Below are positions 26,745 through 35,207 of a DNA stretch of 64,000 nt, piece after piece. Origin of the DNA: SKVL01 sp964559575 (GTDB lineage Bacteria; Patescibacteriota; Minisyncoccia; Phycocordibacterales; CSBR16-193); the NCBI GenBank assembly GCA_964559575.1, contig CAZLGQ010000001.1:1-64000 (forward strand), in the 5' to 3' direction. Within the stretch, counting starts at the first letter, position 1, and each line of letters opens with the position of its first letter. The translations under genes and the position numbers were made by a program. The notes beneath the pieces are model-generated. The model had not been told where the DNA came from and did no database searches. It saw nothing but the letters and a program-made list of their open reading frames with translations.

Positions 26745-27758
26745 TTAATTTTTTGATGTAATGCTTTTTTTATAAACATCAAGATGTTCCAATGCTATAC
26801 CTGTTCCTCTGGCAACACAGTACATAGGCTCTTTAGCTAAACGAGCCTTTACTCCTGTTCTTCTATGAACCAATTCCGTCAAATTTCTTAATTGAGAAGT
26901 TCCTCCGGTCATAACTATTCCTTGATCTATAATATCTGAAGAAAGTTCAGGAGGGGTTTCTTGAAGCACCTCCTTTATAGCACGTATCATTTCATAAAGA
27001 TCTTTTGTTATAGCATTTAATATTTCACTACTTTCAATTTCAATAGATCTTGGAAGACCTGAAACAAAATCTCTTCCTTTTATGACCATTTTTAAATCCT
27101 CTTCTAATGGAATAGCTGACACAACTTTTATTTTTATGTCCTCTGCGGTTTTATCACCAATACCTAAATTAAAATTTTTCTTAATATAATCAGTAATAGA
27201 TTGATCAAGTTTATTACCTCCATATTTTACAGAAGTAGATGAAACAATACCGCCTAAAGAAATAACAGCCACATCTGTAGTACCGCCACCAATATCAACT
27301 ATCATATGTCCGGTTGGTTCATGAATAGGAATGCCGGCTCCAATAGCTGAAAGTATAGGCTCTTTAACTACATAAGCGTTTTTAGCCCCCGCTCTAACCG
27401 TAGCTTCTATAACAGCTCGTCGTTCGGTTGAAGTTACACCGGCAGGAACTGAAACTAAAACATCCGGTTTTATAAGATTAAATTTACCTAGAGACTTATC
27501 TAAGTAATATCTAAGCATTGCTTCAGTAACACGATAATCTGCAATGACCCCATCTTTCATTGGCCTGTAAGCTACTATTGCTTCAGGTGTTTTACCAACC
27601 ATTTTTTTAGCCTCAGCTCCAATAGCAAGTATTTTATTATCACCCTCTGAAACGGCAACAACCGAGGGTTCATTTAAAATAATACCTTTTTTAGGTACAT
27701 AAACCAGTATATTGGCTGTTCCCAGATCTATACCTATCTTTTTGGAAAAAATACTCAT
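26745..27758 (-). CDS. mreB: Rod-shape-determining protein MreB
   Basis: About 337 residues from the ATG at 27758 (MSIFSKKIGIDLGTAN); a TTG four codons upstream is less likely. Actin-fold motifs are present: IDLGTANILVYV, the DIGGGTTDVAVISLGG phosphate-2 loop and MTGGTSQLRNL adenosine site. MreB organises lateral wall growth at the membrane. It is divergent from the HTH-MurA gene, so two wall-related genes share one upstream region. Confidence 0.96.
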   Translation of the reverse strand: MSIFSKKIGIDLGTANILVYVPKKGIILNEPSVVAVSEGDNKILAIGAEAKKMVGKTPEAIVAYRPMKDGVIADYRVTEAMLRYYLDKSLGKFNLIKPDVLVSVPAGVTSTERRAVIEATVRAGAKNAYVVKEPILSAIGAGIPIHEPTGHMIVDIGGGTTDVAVISLGGIVSSTSVKYGGNKLDQSITDYIKKNFNLGIGDKTAEDIKIKVVSAIPLEEDLKMVIKGRDFVSGLPRSIEIESSEILNAITKDLYEMIRAIKEVLQETPPELSSDIIDQGIVMTGGTSQLRNLTELVHRRTGVKARLAKEPMYCVARGTGIALEHLDVYKKSITSKN

Positions 27759-27857
27759 ATTAATTTTCAAGAAATTATATTATATATTAAAAACCATAAA
27801 AAAACCAAATCCTAAAATAAAAATAATCCACAGTATTATTAAATAATATAGCGTATA

Positions 27858-27866
27858 TGATATAAT
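27858..27866 (+). promoter_or_regulatory. Extended -10 promoter for HTH-MurA
   Basis: TGATATAAT (an extended TGn -10) ends 10 bases before the ATG at 27877 and overlaps the approach to an upstream ATG at 27868. The expected transcription start would be about 27873, after the first ATG. This favours the second ATG and a nearly leaderless mRNA. No matching -35 box is seen. Confidence 0.5.
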
Positions 27867-27876
27867 TATGCTTAAT

Positions 27877-29403
27877 ATGAATAAAAAAGAAAATAATAAT
27901 GACCTCAATAAAATAGGTTTAACCATCCAAAAATTCAGAGAAAAAAATAACTTAACTCAAAAGGATCTAGCAAATAAACTTGAAACCACTCAAAGTGCAG
28001 TTGCTAGAATGGAAAGTGGTGATCAAAACATAAGTGCTTCTACTCTTTCTAAAATAAATCAGGCTTTAGAAATAAATCTTTTTCATATCAATTCCGAATC
28101 TCTTACTGTAAAAATAAAAGGAGGAAAAAAATTAAAAGGATCAATTGAAACAAAAACATCAAAAAACGGAGCGGTTGGTTTAATGTGTGCCTCAATTTTA
28201 AACAAAGGAAAAACCACACTAAAAAACACTCCACGTATTGAAGAAGTTTTTAGAATAGCTGAAGTTTTAGAAAGCATTGGTTTTAACATTACTTGGAAAA
28301 ATTCTGACATGACCATAAGCCCTCCTGAAAAAATAAAAATTGATTCAATAAATAAAGAAGCGGCTCAAAAAACAAGGAGTATAATAATGTTTTTAGGTCC
28401 TTTGATCCATAAACTACCTTCTTTCCAATTACCAACTATAGGAGGTTGTAGACTTGGAAAAAGAAATACCAGTCCTCATTTTTTTGCGCTAGAAAGTTTA
28501 GGAGTATCTTTTAAAAAAGGAAATTGGCAATATAAACCTTCTTCTTCCTTAAAACCCAAAACAGTTATACTTTATGAATCCGGAGACACGGTAACTGAAA
28601 ACGCTATTATGGCCGCCGCAGGCATTCCTACAACTACCACTATAAAATTTGCCTCAGCAAATTACCAAGTACAGGAAATGTGCTTTTTCTTAAAAAAATT
28701 AGGAGTAAAAATAGAAGGAATAGGTACTACTACATTAAAAGTAACAGGCTTAAGTGAAATAAATAAAAATATTTCATATAATTTAAGTGAGGATCCAATA
28801 GAATCAATGTTCTTTTTAGCTACTGCAATAGTAACTAATTCATCAATAACAATAAAACGTTGCCCAATAGATTTTTTAGAACTTGAACTTCTCAAATTAA
28901 AAAAAATGGGCTTTAAATACAAAAAAAGTGATGTTTATTTTTCAGAAAATCAAGAAACAAAATTAGTTGATATAACAACCTATCAATCTAAAATGAAAGC
29001 CGGAAGAGATACAAAAATAGAACCAAGACCTTATCCCGGTTTAAATATTGATAACCTGCCTTTTTTTGCAATTATCGCAACTCAAACAGAAGGACAGATC
29101 TTAATACACGACTGGGTTTATGAAGAAAGAGCAATATATTATAAAGAACTGGATAAACTTGGAGCTAAAACTATATTAGCAGATCCTCATCGTATATATA
29201 TTTCAGGTAAAACTCCTCTTATAGCAAATGAAGTTATCTGCCCTCCGGCACTTAGACCGGCTGCCATAATACTAATTGGAATGTTAGCGGCAGATGGTGT
29301 ATCTGTTTTAAGAAATATATACAGTATAAACAGAGGATATGAAAGTATAATAGAAAGATTAAATGATCTAGGGGCTTCTATTGAATTTGAATCAAATATT
29401 TAA
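27877..29403 (+). CDS. murA: HTH domain fused to MurA-like enolpyruvyl transferase
   Basis: About 508 residues. Residues about 10-65 are a Cro/C1-type helix-turn-helix (NLTQKDLANKLETTQSAVARME region). The rest is a MurA/EPSP-synthase-like domain starting IKGGKKLKGSIETKTSKNGA, with the PEP-reactive cysteine in GGCRLGKR and the C-terminal NIYSINRGYESIIERL. MurA makes UDP-GlcNAc-enolpyruvate, the first wall precursor. The HTH may let it bind its own promoter. I chose the ATG at 27877 because of the -10 position. Divergence from canonical MurA is notable, so a second, standard MurA elsewhere is possible. Confidence 0.85.
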   Translation: MNKKENNNDLNKIGLTIQKFREKNNLTQKDLANKLETTQSAVARMESGDQNISASTLSKINQALEINLFHINSESLTVKIKGGKKLKGSIETKTSKNGAVGLMCASILNKGKTTLKNTPRIEEVFRIAEVLESIGFNITWKNSDMTISPPEKIKIDSINKEAAQKTRSIIMFLGPLIHKLPSFQLPTIGGCRLGKRNTSPHFFALESLGVSFKKGNWQYKPSSSLKPKTVILYESGDTVTENAIMAAAGIPTTTTIKFASANYQVQEMCFFLKKLGVKIEGIGTTTLKVTGLSEINKNISYNLSEDPIESMFFLATAIVTNSSITIKRCPIDFLELELLKLKKMGFKYKKSDVYFSENQETKLVDITTYQSKMKAGRDTKIEPRPYPGLNIDNLPFFAIIATQTEGQILIHDWVYEERAIYYKELDKLGAKTILADPHRIYISGKTPLIANEVICPPALRPAAIILIGMLAADGVSVLRNIYSINRGYESIIERLNDLGASIEFESNI

Positions 29404-29453
29404 TTCTCTTACATATTTAATAGAAAAAATTAAAATGTTAAACTTTAACCACT

Positions 29454-31337
29454 ATGGATCTTATTACAGTTACACCACTGGTTCAAACCGCTTCCAAGGA
29501 GTGTCTTAGTTATTTTACTGATCAAAAAATAAAAGAAAACTCAATTGTTTCCGTAAATATAAGAAATAAAGAAGTTCCAGCTTTGGTTTTAAAAAAAGAA
29601 TCAGTTGAAAAAGTTAAATCCCGTATAAAAAGTAGCAATTTTGGCTTTAAAAAAATCAATTCCGTATTAACAGAAAACATCTATTCAAATAGTGTATTGG
29701 AAGCCGCTAAAGAAACCTCTGATTTTTATTCCGCTTCTATTGGAGGTGTATTAAAAGCTATTACCCCAAAAATATTACTAACAGAACCGGTAAAAATCAA
29801 AAAAGAAAAAGAAAATAAACATAGAGAGATAAAACCGGAAAAAATGGTTTTACAGATCTCTCGTGATGAAAGGATTCTTTTTTATAAACAACACACAAGA
29901 GGGGTTTTAGCTAAGGAAGGATCTGTGTTCATCTGTGCTCCAACCAAAAAAGACGTGGAGTTTCTTTCAGATAATTTAAAAAAAGGTATTGAACACGCTA
30001 CTTTTACTTTTCACGGAGATATGTCTAATAAAGAGATCAAAGAAACCTGGGAAAAAGCTTTAACAAAAAAACCTAAATTAATAATATCCACAGGTCTTTT
30101 CTTATCAATATTTAATAACTCTTTTGAATCACTTATTTTAGAAAGAGAATCTTCAGAACTATACTACACCAACAAAAGACCTCATTTTGATATATCCTTT
30201 CTATCTTACTCACTGGCCAAAAAAAGTGGGGTTAAATTTATTACTTCCGATACTTTACTTTCAGTAAAGACATATAAAAAATATAGAGATAATCAGTTTA
30301 CCGAAGCAACTCCTTTGCAAAAAAAATACAGAGAAGGAGGAAAGGTTTCTATTATTGATATGACTAAAATAGAAGAAAAAAACAACCCTTATATGCCTTC
30401 TTTGTGTTCATTTTCCATAAAAAAATTAGCTTCCAATTCTTTAAGGTCTTTTATTTATACAGCCAGAAGAGGACTTTCTCCAACAACTATATGCAGTGAT
30501 TGTGGATTTACTTTTTCGTGTCCAAAATGTTATTCACCGTTAGTTCTTCATGAAGGAAACAAAAAAAGAAATTTCATCTGTCACACTTGTACTTACCATG
30601 AAGAACCTAAGGACTACTGCCCTAAATGTGACTCTTGGAGATTAACACAGTTGGGAATAGGAAGTGAAAAAGTATCAAAAAATATTCAAAAGATATTTCC
30701 TAAAAAAAATATCATTCGTATGGATTCTGATAATGCCAATACCGTAAAAAAACAAGAAAAACTTTGGCAAGAATTTAAAGAAAAACCAAACTCTATTTTA
30801 ATTGGTACCAATATGGCAATAAATTATATTAGATCTGATATGGTAGATATAGAAAATATAATAGTAGCATCAACAGATTCACTTCTTACTTATCCAAACT
30901 ATTCTGCAAGTGAGCGTGTATTCAGAACACTTACCGAACTTTCATTAATAGCTAAAAAAGAACTAGTTATACAAACAAGATTGCCTGAGCAAAATTTATT
31001 AACTTATGTTAAAAATAAAGAAAATATAAGTTTTTTTGAAAAAGAGTTGGAAACAAGAGAAAAACTCTCTTACCCTCCTTTTTCAATACCAATAACCGTT
31101 ACCTTTTCCGGTAAAAGTTATAAAATAGAAGAAAAAGAAAATTATCTAAATAAAAAATTTAATTTCTTTAACCCTTATTTCATTCCTTCTATTTCCGAAA
31201 AAAGGCAAGGTCTTATAACAAATAAAATGTTAATAAAGATACCAAAAAACATTTGGCCAAACAGAAAAGTTACAGAAAGCTTGAAATCTTTATCGCCAGA
31301 GTATAAAGTTGCAATTGATCCGCCAAACATTATTTAA
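29454..31337 (+). CDS. priA: PriA-like primosomal protein without an ATPase site
   Basis: A 627-residue protein, shorter than usual PriA (about 730). The zinc-binding region is intact: CSDCGFTFSCPKC and later CHTC and CPKC. The C-terminal TREKLSYPPF is a PriA hallmark. The helicase P-loop (GxGKT) is absent; the matching region reads FYKQHTRGVLAKEG. The DEEH box reads ERESSELYY. It is therefore probably a replication-restart protein that binds forks and loads DnaB without helicase activity. It opens a run with def and fmt, the usual priA-def-fmt order. Confidence 0.88.
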   Translation: MDLITVTPLVQTASKECLSYFTDQKIKENSIVSVNIRNKEVPALVLKKESVEKVKSRIKSSNFGFKKINSVLTENIYSNSVLEAAKETSDFYSASIGGVLKAITPKILLTEPVKIKKEKENKHREIKPEKMVLQISRDERILFYKQHTRGVLAKEGSVFICAPTKKDVEFLSDNLKKGIEHATFTFHGDMSNKEIKETWEKALTKKPKLIISTGLFLSIFNNSFESLILERESSELYYTNKRPHFDISFLSYSLAKKSGVKFITSDTLLSVKTYKKYRDNQFTEATPLQKKYREGGKVSIIDMTKIEEKNNPYMPSLCSFSIKKLASNSLRSFIYTARRGLSPTTICSDCGFTFSCPKCYSPLVLHEGNKKRNFICHTCTYHEEPKDYCPKCDSWRLTQLGIGSEKVSKNIQKIFPKKNIIRMDSDNANTVKKQEKLWQEFKEKPNSILIGTNMAINYIRSDMVDIENIIVASTDSLLTYPNYSASERVFRTLTELSLIAKKELVIQTRLPEQNLLTYVKNKENISFFEKELETREKLSYPPFSIPITVTFSGKSYKIEEKENYLNKKFNFFNPYFIPSISEKRQGLITNKMLIKIPKNIWPNRKVTESLKSLSPEYKVAIDPPNII

Positions 31338-31343
31338 ATAAAA

Positions 31344-31856
31344 ATGAGTAAAATAATTCAAATAGGTAACGAAATTCTTCGTAAAAAAGCAAAGGAAATA
31401 AAGAAAGAAGAATTTTCTTTAGATAATTTAGATAACTTAATAAAAGAAATGAAAGAAACCCTTAATAAAGAAGAGGACGGCTTTGCTCTCGCTGCACCTC
31501 AAATAGGAGAATCCGTAAGGATATTTATTATTTCAGGCAAACTTTTTCAACATTTAAAAGGTACTGATGAACCTCAATCTGATAAAATATATATAAACCC
31601 TAAAATACTAAAAACATCCAAAGAAACAGAACTAATGGAAGAAGGTTGTTTAAGTATCCGTAATTGGTACGGAAAAGTTAAAAGATATAAAAAAATAAAA
31701 ATAGAAGCTTTTGATCAAGATGGTAAAAAGTTCCAAGAAGGAGCCAGTGGAATCTTATCTCAAGCTTTCCAACACGAAATAGATCATTTGGATGGAATTC
31801 TTTTTACTGATATTGCTACTGAATTAGAAAAAATAGAACCTCCCCAAAAAAAATAA
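31344..31856 (+). CDS. def: Peptide deformylase
   Basis: A 170-residue metalloenzyme that removes formyl from nascent peptides. The three motifs are visible: DGFALAAPQIG (motif 1, with Ala for the usual Gly-Leu second residue), EEGCLS with the metal cysteine, and QHEIDHLDG with the two metal histidines and catalytic Glu. It starts 6 bases after priA and is followed by fmt. Confidence 0.95.
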   Translation: MSKIIQIGNEILRKKAKEIKKEEFSLDNLDNLIKEMKETLNKEEDGFALAAPQIGESVRIFIISGKLFQHLKGTDEPQSDKIYINPKILKTSKETELMEEGCLSIRNWYGKVKRYKKIKIEAFDQDGKKFQEGASGILSQAFQHEIDHLDGILFTDIATELEKIEPPQKK

Positions 31857-31866
31857 TCCCAATAAT

Positions 31867-32751
31867 ATGAATAAAGATCTTAAAAACTTTGCATTTTTTG
31901 GAACTTCAGAATTTTCAGTTGAAGTTTTGAAAAAATTAAAAGAACTCAATTTTATTCCATCTCTTATAGTAACTACACCGGATAGACCTTCCGGACGAGG
32001 ACAGAAAATAACACCATCTCCGGTTAAAAAATGGGCGGAAGAAAATTCTGTATCTATTTTTCAACCAAATGGTTTTAAAGATAAAAAAAATATAGAACAG
32101 TTAAAAGAATCAATTCCTTCAAAAAACACGGAATGGGATCTTTTTGTTATTGCTTCTTATGGATATATTTTACCTGCCTCAGTTATATATATGCCAAAGT
32201 TTAAAAGCTTAAATATTCACCCTTCACTTTTACCAAAACTAAGAGGTCCTTCTCCAATTCAAGAAGCTATTCTTAAAGAAGAAAAAACAGGAGTAACAAT
32301 AATGAAAATGGACAAAAAGATGGATCACGGTCCAATTCTTAAACAGGAAAAATTACAATATGAAAATTGGCCTCCTGATTACACGACACTTGAAAAAGAT
32401 CTTGCCAATAAAGGTGCCACTCTTTTGACTAAAACCATACCTCTTTGGATAAATGGAGAAATCAAAGAAATCCCTCAAGATGAAAAAAGGGCGACTTTTA
32501 CATCTATTATTAAAAAAGAAGATGCTTTTCTGGATTTTGAAAATGAAAATCCAGAAATTCTTTATCGTAAAATAAAAGCTTATAAAGAAAAACCAAAAGC
32601 ATATTTCTTTTACGAAACACCTAAAAAAGGAAAAATACGAGTTATAGTAACTGAAGCAACATTTAAAAAAGGTAAACTAAAAATAGAAAAAGTTATCCCT
32701 GAAGGTAGAAAAGAAATAAATTATCAAGAATTTTTACAACAGTTAAAATAA
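31867..32751 (+). CDS. fmt: Methionyl-tRNA formyltransferase
   Basis: A 294-residue enzyme that formylates initiator Met-tRNA. It has the FFGTSEFSVEVLK start, the folate-site LNIHPSLLPKLRGPSPIQ with catalytic His, and TGVTIMKMDKKMDHGPIL. The C-terminal tRNA-binding domain is short. It is paired with def, its functional partner. Confidence 0.95.
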   Translation: MNKDLKNFAFFGTSEFSVEVLKKLKELNFIPSLIVTTPDRPSGRGQKITPSPVKKWAEENSVSIFQPNGFKDKKNIEQLKESIPSKNTEWDLFVIASYGYILPASVIYMPKFKSLNIHPSLLPKLRGPSPIQEAILKEEKTGVTIMKMDKKMDHGPILKQEKLQYENWPPDYTTLEKDLANKGATLLTKTIPLWINGEIKEIPQDEKRATFTSIIKKEDAFLDFENENPEILYRKIKAYKEKPKAYFFYETPKKGKIRVIVTEATFKKGKLKIEKVIPEGRKEINYQEFLQQLK

Positions 32752-32778
32752 TAAAATTTATTTAAAAAGAATTTTATT
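32750..32778. terminator. Bidirectional hairpin between fmt and hpf
   Basis: AATAAAATT pairs with AATTTTATT across an 11-base loop. It lies at the stop codons of the two convergent genes. The stem is AT-only, so it is weak, but its place between convergent genes supports termination. Confidence 0.45.
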
Positions 32779-33163
32779 CGTTATTCTCTTGCAAGGGATC
32801 TCTTAGCTTCTCTTTGATTTTTAATGATTCCCTGCGAGAAGTATCTCTCTTTTTCTCCTGATGGCTTTTTACTACTCTGACAATTTCATCTTTCATCTCA
32901 TCTATTGCTGCATACAGATCACTTTGTTCAGCTTCAACATAGTGAACCTCACCAGCAATATCCAGATCTATTGTTGCAACAAAAATATCACCTGTTATTT
33001 GATCCCTAACTTCTTTACCTAACTCTACTTGAGCAAAAATTCCGGCATCATCACTAGCATTAATAACCTTTTCAAGAGAGTTTAATTTCTTTCTAACATA
33101 ACTCTCCATAGCTTCTGTTAAATCTACATTTCTTCCTTTTATATTAATATTTATTTTATCCAT
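32774..33163 (-). CDS. hpf: Ribosome hibernation/raiA-type factor
   Basis: A 129-residue short HPF/YfiA protein. It has the family start INIKGRNVDLTEAMESYVRKKL and an ASDDAG...VELGK strand, ending with an acidic-basic tail. These bind the 30S decoding centre and dimerise or silence ribosomes in stress. It is the 3' partner of a three-gene minus-strand unit with yggU and PEBP genes. Confidence 0.88.
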   Translation of the reverse strand: MDKININIKGRNVDLTEAMESYVRKKLNSLEKVINASDDAGIFAQVELGKEVRDQITGDIFVATIDLDIAGEVHYVEAEQSDLYAAIDEMKDEIVRVVKSHQEKKRDTSRRESLKIKEKLRDPLQENNE

Positions 33164-33182
33164 ATTTAATTATTATATTAAA

Positions 33183-33407
33183 TTAATTTTCAATAATAAA
33201 TCTTTTAGAAAAACTTTTTCCACCCTTAACTAATTTAACCGAATTGAAAGGAACTTTTGCTATATTGGAAACAATTTCCCTTAAACGACGATTAGCTTTA
33301 CCATTTTTTGCCGGATCCTTAACTGATATTTCATACTGATCATCTTTTAATTTTTTAACACTTTCCTTATTTGATCCCGTATTAACTTTTATATTAAAAG
33401 TTTTCAT
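33183..33407 (-). CDS. DUF167/YggU-family protein
   Basis: I chose the ATG at 33407 (MKTFNIKV), about 74 residues, since the longer form would overlap the PEBP gene. The segment VKDPAKNGKANRRLREIVSNI is the DUF167 signature. The family is small, globular and of unknown function. It is 13 bases from the PEBP gene and 19 from hpf. Confidence 0.8.
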   Translation of the reverse strand: MKTFNIKVNTGSNKESVKKLKDDQYEISVKDPAKNGKANRRLREIVSNIAKVPFNSVKLVKGGKSFSKRFIIEN

Positions 33408-33420
33408 ACAAAAAAGCTGA

Positions 33421-33897
33421 TTAAATCCTTTCATACAAAGCTACAAGCTCTGCATAATCAAGTACGGAACCATTCATAAATTTTTCTAACTCAGTTTTAG
33501 AAACACCTTCGGGAAGATCAATAAAAGAATCTAATGCATAAAACTTAAAAAAGTAACGATGTTTACTATCAGGTGGACAAGGTCCTGTATACCCTAAACC
33601 ACCCGAAGAATTCCTACCCTTTGTACCATTAGGTTCAATCCCCTCTTCCACTTTAAAAAATAAAGATTCATTTGTATTAAAACGAATATTAAAAACAATC
33701 CAATGATCAAATACTTCTATTTCTTTGGTTTCTTTTACAAAATCAGGAATATCAGGATCATCCATGATCAAAACAAGACTTTTGGTTCCATTAGGAATAT
33801 CACTTAATTCTAAAGAAGGATTTATATTTTCTCCGTCACAGGTATACTTTGAAGGAATTAAATCTTTTTCCTTAAAATCTGGACTAAAAATTTTCAT
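33421..33897 (-). CDS. YbhB/YbcL-family PEBP protein
   Basis: A 158-residue phosphatidylethanolamine-binding-like protein. It has YTCDGENINPSLELS, LIMDDPDIPD and GYTGPCPPDSKHRYFFKFYALD, all signature segments with the conserved Asp-Pro and His residues. No signal peptide is visible, so it is probably cytoplasmic. The ligand is unknown. Confidence 0.9.
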   Translation of the reverse strand: MKIFSPDFKEKDLIPSKYTCDGENINPSLELSDIPNGTKSLVLIMDDPDIPDFVKETKEIEVFDHWIVFNIRFNTNESLFFKVEEGIEPNGTKGRNSSGGLGYTGPCPPDSKHRYFFKFYALDSFIDLPEGVSKTELEKFMNGSVLDYAELVALYERI

Positions 33898-33941
33898 AAA
33901 ATAATTATATCACAAAACATGATCTTTCAAAAAATAAAATA

Positions 33942-33969
33942 TTGCCTAGTCAACAAAATCTGATATAAT
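33942..33969 (+). promoter_or_regulatory. Promoter of tRNA-Asn
   Basis: TTGCCT (33942-33947) and TATAAT (33964-33969) are separated by 16 bases. The -10 lies about 20 bases upstream of the tRNA 5' end, which fits a stable-RNA promoter. Confidence 0.75.
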
Positions 33970-33989
33970 ACTCTCATTAACAAAAAAAT

Positions 33990-34061
33990 TCTGGGGTAGC
34001 TCAATGGTAGAGCTCTCGACTGTTAATCGAGTGGTTGTGGGTTCGAATCCCACCCCCAGAG
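33990..34061 (+). tRNA. tRNA-Asn (anticodon GTT)
   Basis: The acceptor stem TCTGGGG pairs with CCCCAGA. The anticodon stem CTCGA/TCGAG encloses CTGTTAA, so the anticodon is GTT (Asn). The T-arm GTGGG/CCCAC encloses TTCGAAT. The discriminator is G at 34061 and the next bases are CCG, so the CCA end is not encoded. Confidence 0.96.
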
Positions 34062-34271
34062 CCGACTAGGATCATTTTTGCAATTTAATAGTGCATTAAA
34101 TAGGGATAGTATTGAGAACCCTAGCTTATTTTGATTTAGAATTAAATTCGAAAGTAAGAAGCTCAAAATTTGCTTTTTTACTCTGGTTTCGAACTCATAA
34201 ACAGTTCCTTAGCTCTCTGTACTAATGTCAATACAGCATTGGCAGTTATCTTTATTTGCTATACTTATATT
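34062..34271 (+). other. Intergenic stretch after tRNA-Asn
   Basis: It holds no convincing gene. TAGGG and CCCTA near 34099-34121 can pair, and AAGC/GCTT followed by six T near 34159-34178 is a weak candidate terminator. At its end TTGGCA (34239-34244) and TATACT (34260-34265) form a possible promoter for the SGNH gene, whose ATG is 6 bases after the -10, so the mRNA may be leaderless. Confidence 0.4.
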
Positions 34272-34811
34272 ATGAAAAAACTTATATTTTTTGGAGACAG
34301 TCTATTAGCGAGAATTAACCCTGATATGATAAAAAAAATTGAGGAGAGTATCGGTAGTATTATTATCGATAATCATGCAGTGGGAGGATCAACGACAAAT
34401 GATGCACTGGAAATAATTGAGTCTGTTTCAAAATTGAAAGCTGACTATGTAGTAATATCTTTAGGGACAAATGACATACTTAAAGACAATCTGTCCTGTC
34501 CTGAATATCTAGAAAACATGATAAAAATAATTTCTGAATTTTCCGAATCAAAAGTGTTCGTGTGGTTAACTCCTCCCGCCAACGACATAAACGACCCCGA
34601 AGGAACAAAAGAGTTTAATGAAAAGATTGGCCAATATTTCGATGGTCTAAAAAATATATGTAAAGATTATAACTTTAACTTTATAGACACTTTTTCAGTC
34701 TACAAAGATGCGGTTATGCTTGATAATAAATATCACGAAGAAGATGGTATTCATTTAAGTGTTGACGGATATAAACTATTTACTGGTTCATTAGTAAAAA
34801 CTTTTAAATAA
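34272..34811 (+). CDS. SGNH/GDSL hydrolase
   Basis: About 179 residues from the ATG at 34272; a longer TTG frame exists but the promoter would fall inside it. Block I FFGDSLL contains the nucleophile Ser, block III has SLGTNDIL, and block V DGIHLSVDGY carries the Asp/His pair. These esterases deacylate lipids or sugars. No signal peptide is present, so it probably acts in the cytoplasm. It is followed by a GC-richer non-coding stretch. Confidence 0.88.
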   Translation: MKKLIFFGDSLLARINPDMIKKIEESIGSIIIDNHAVGGSTTNDALEIIESVSKLKADYVVISLGTNDILKDNLSCPEYLENMIKIISEFSESKVFVWLTPPANDINDPEGTKEFNEKIGQYFDGLKNICKDYNFNFIDTFSVYKDAVMLDNKYHEEDGIHLSVDGYKLFTGSLVKTFK

Positions 34812-34866
34812 GAGGTAGGTTTTGTATTACAACTCCTAGTGAAGAGAGTGAATTTATTTACTATTG

Positions 34867-35021
34867 TCAGGATTCGAAAGGTACAGCGATGTTTTTCCGG
34901 CAGGAAAAACCGCGAACCAAGGTCGTGAAAATTCAAAAGCGACGGCCTTTGAATTATTCTTAACCGAATCCTGCCGCTGGAGCAAAAGTCAGTTTAACCC
35001 CAATGCGCTAGCGTTGGGGTT
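34867..35021 (+). ncRNA. Candidate structured RNA ending in a terminator
   Basis: This stretch is GC-richer than its surroundings and lacks a plausible gene. CAGGATTCG (34869-34877) pairs with CGAATCCTG (34965-34973), closing a domain of about 105 bases. Inside, TTTTTCC/GGAAAAA (34892-34909) and AAGGTCGT/ACGGCCTT (34919-34949) form hairpins. AATTCAAA (34930-34937) can instead pair with TTTGAATT (34948-34955). CCTGCC can also pair with GGCAGG (34900-34905), so alternative folds exist. AACCCCAA/TTGGGGTT at 34996-35021 followed by TT is a terminator. I do not recognise the family. Confidence 0.55.
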
Positions 35022-35023
35022 TT
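34996..35023 (+). terminator. GC-rich terminator hairpin
   Basis: AACCCCAA and TTGGGGTT enclose TGCGCTAGCG, followed by a four-T run. It ends the structured region after the SGNH gene. The plus strand has the better T run. Confidence 0.7.
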
Positions 35024-35207
35024 ACTGATCTTTCGCTGAGGTGAAATTTAAAAGACGGAGGCGGTATACAAGACGAGCGTAGCGAGGGCCTGTCTAAGAG
35101 CTCGGGGTCGCGCTAACACTTAGCCGAAATAAGGAAATTCAATTATAACCCTTATCATATGTGATATTATGTATTAAATTCATATTTTGATTAAAAATAA
35201 AAAAGCT
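35022..35207. other. GC-richer intergenic remainder before nucleotidase gene
   Basis: No gene is seen. The first 110 bases remain GC-rich, with the near-palindrome GACGAGCGTAGCGAG and a small hairpin GCTAA/TTAGC at 35112-35124. From 35130 on, the DNA returns to AT-rich. It may be the tail of the structured element or a decayed repeat. Confidence 0.4.

Noticed and set aside
34919..34955. Compact H-type pseudoknot within the structured region
   Set aside because: The two stems overlap by two bases or leave no loop to span the first stem, so the pairings are more likely alternative hairpins than one pseudoknot.
34867..35130. tmRNA, RNase P RNA or SRP RNA
   Set aside because: I could not find the tmRNA ends and tag frame, the RNase P P4 core, or the SRP GGAAG-type domain; length also does not fit.
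33990..35130. Integrated element using tRNA-Asn as attachment site
   Set aside because: No integrase is nearby and no direct repeat of the tRNA 3' end was found in the following sequence.
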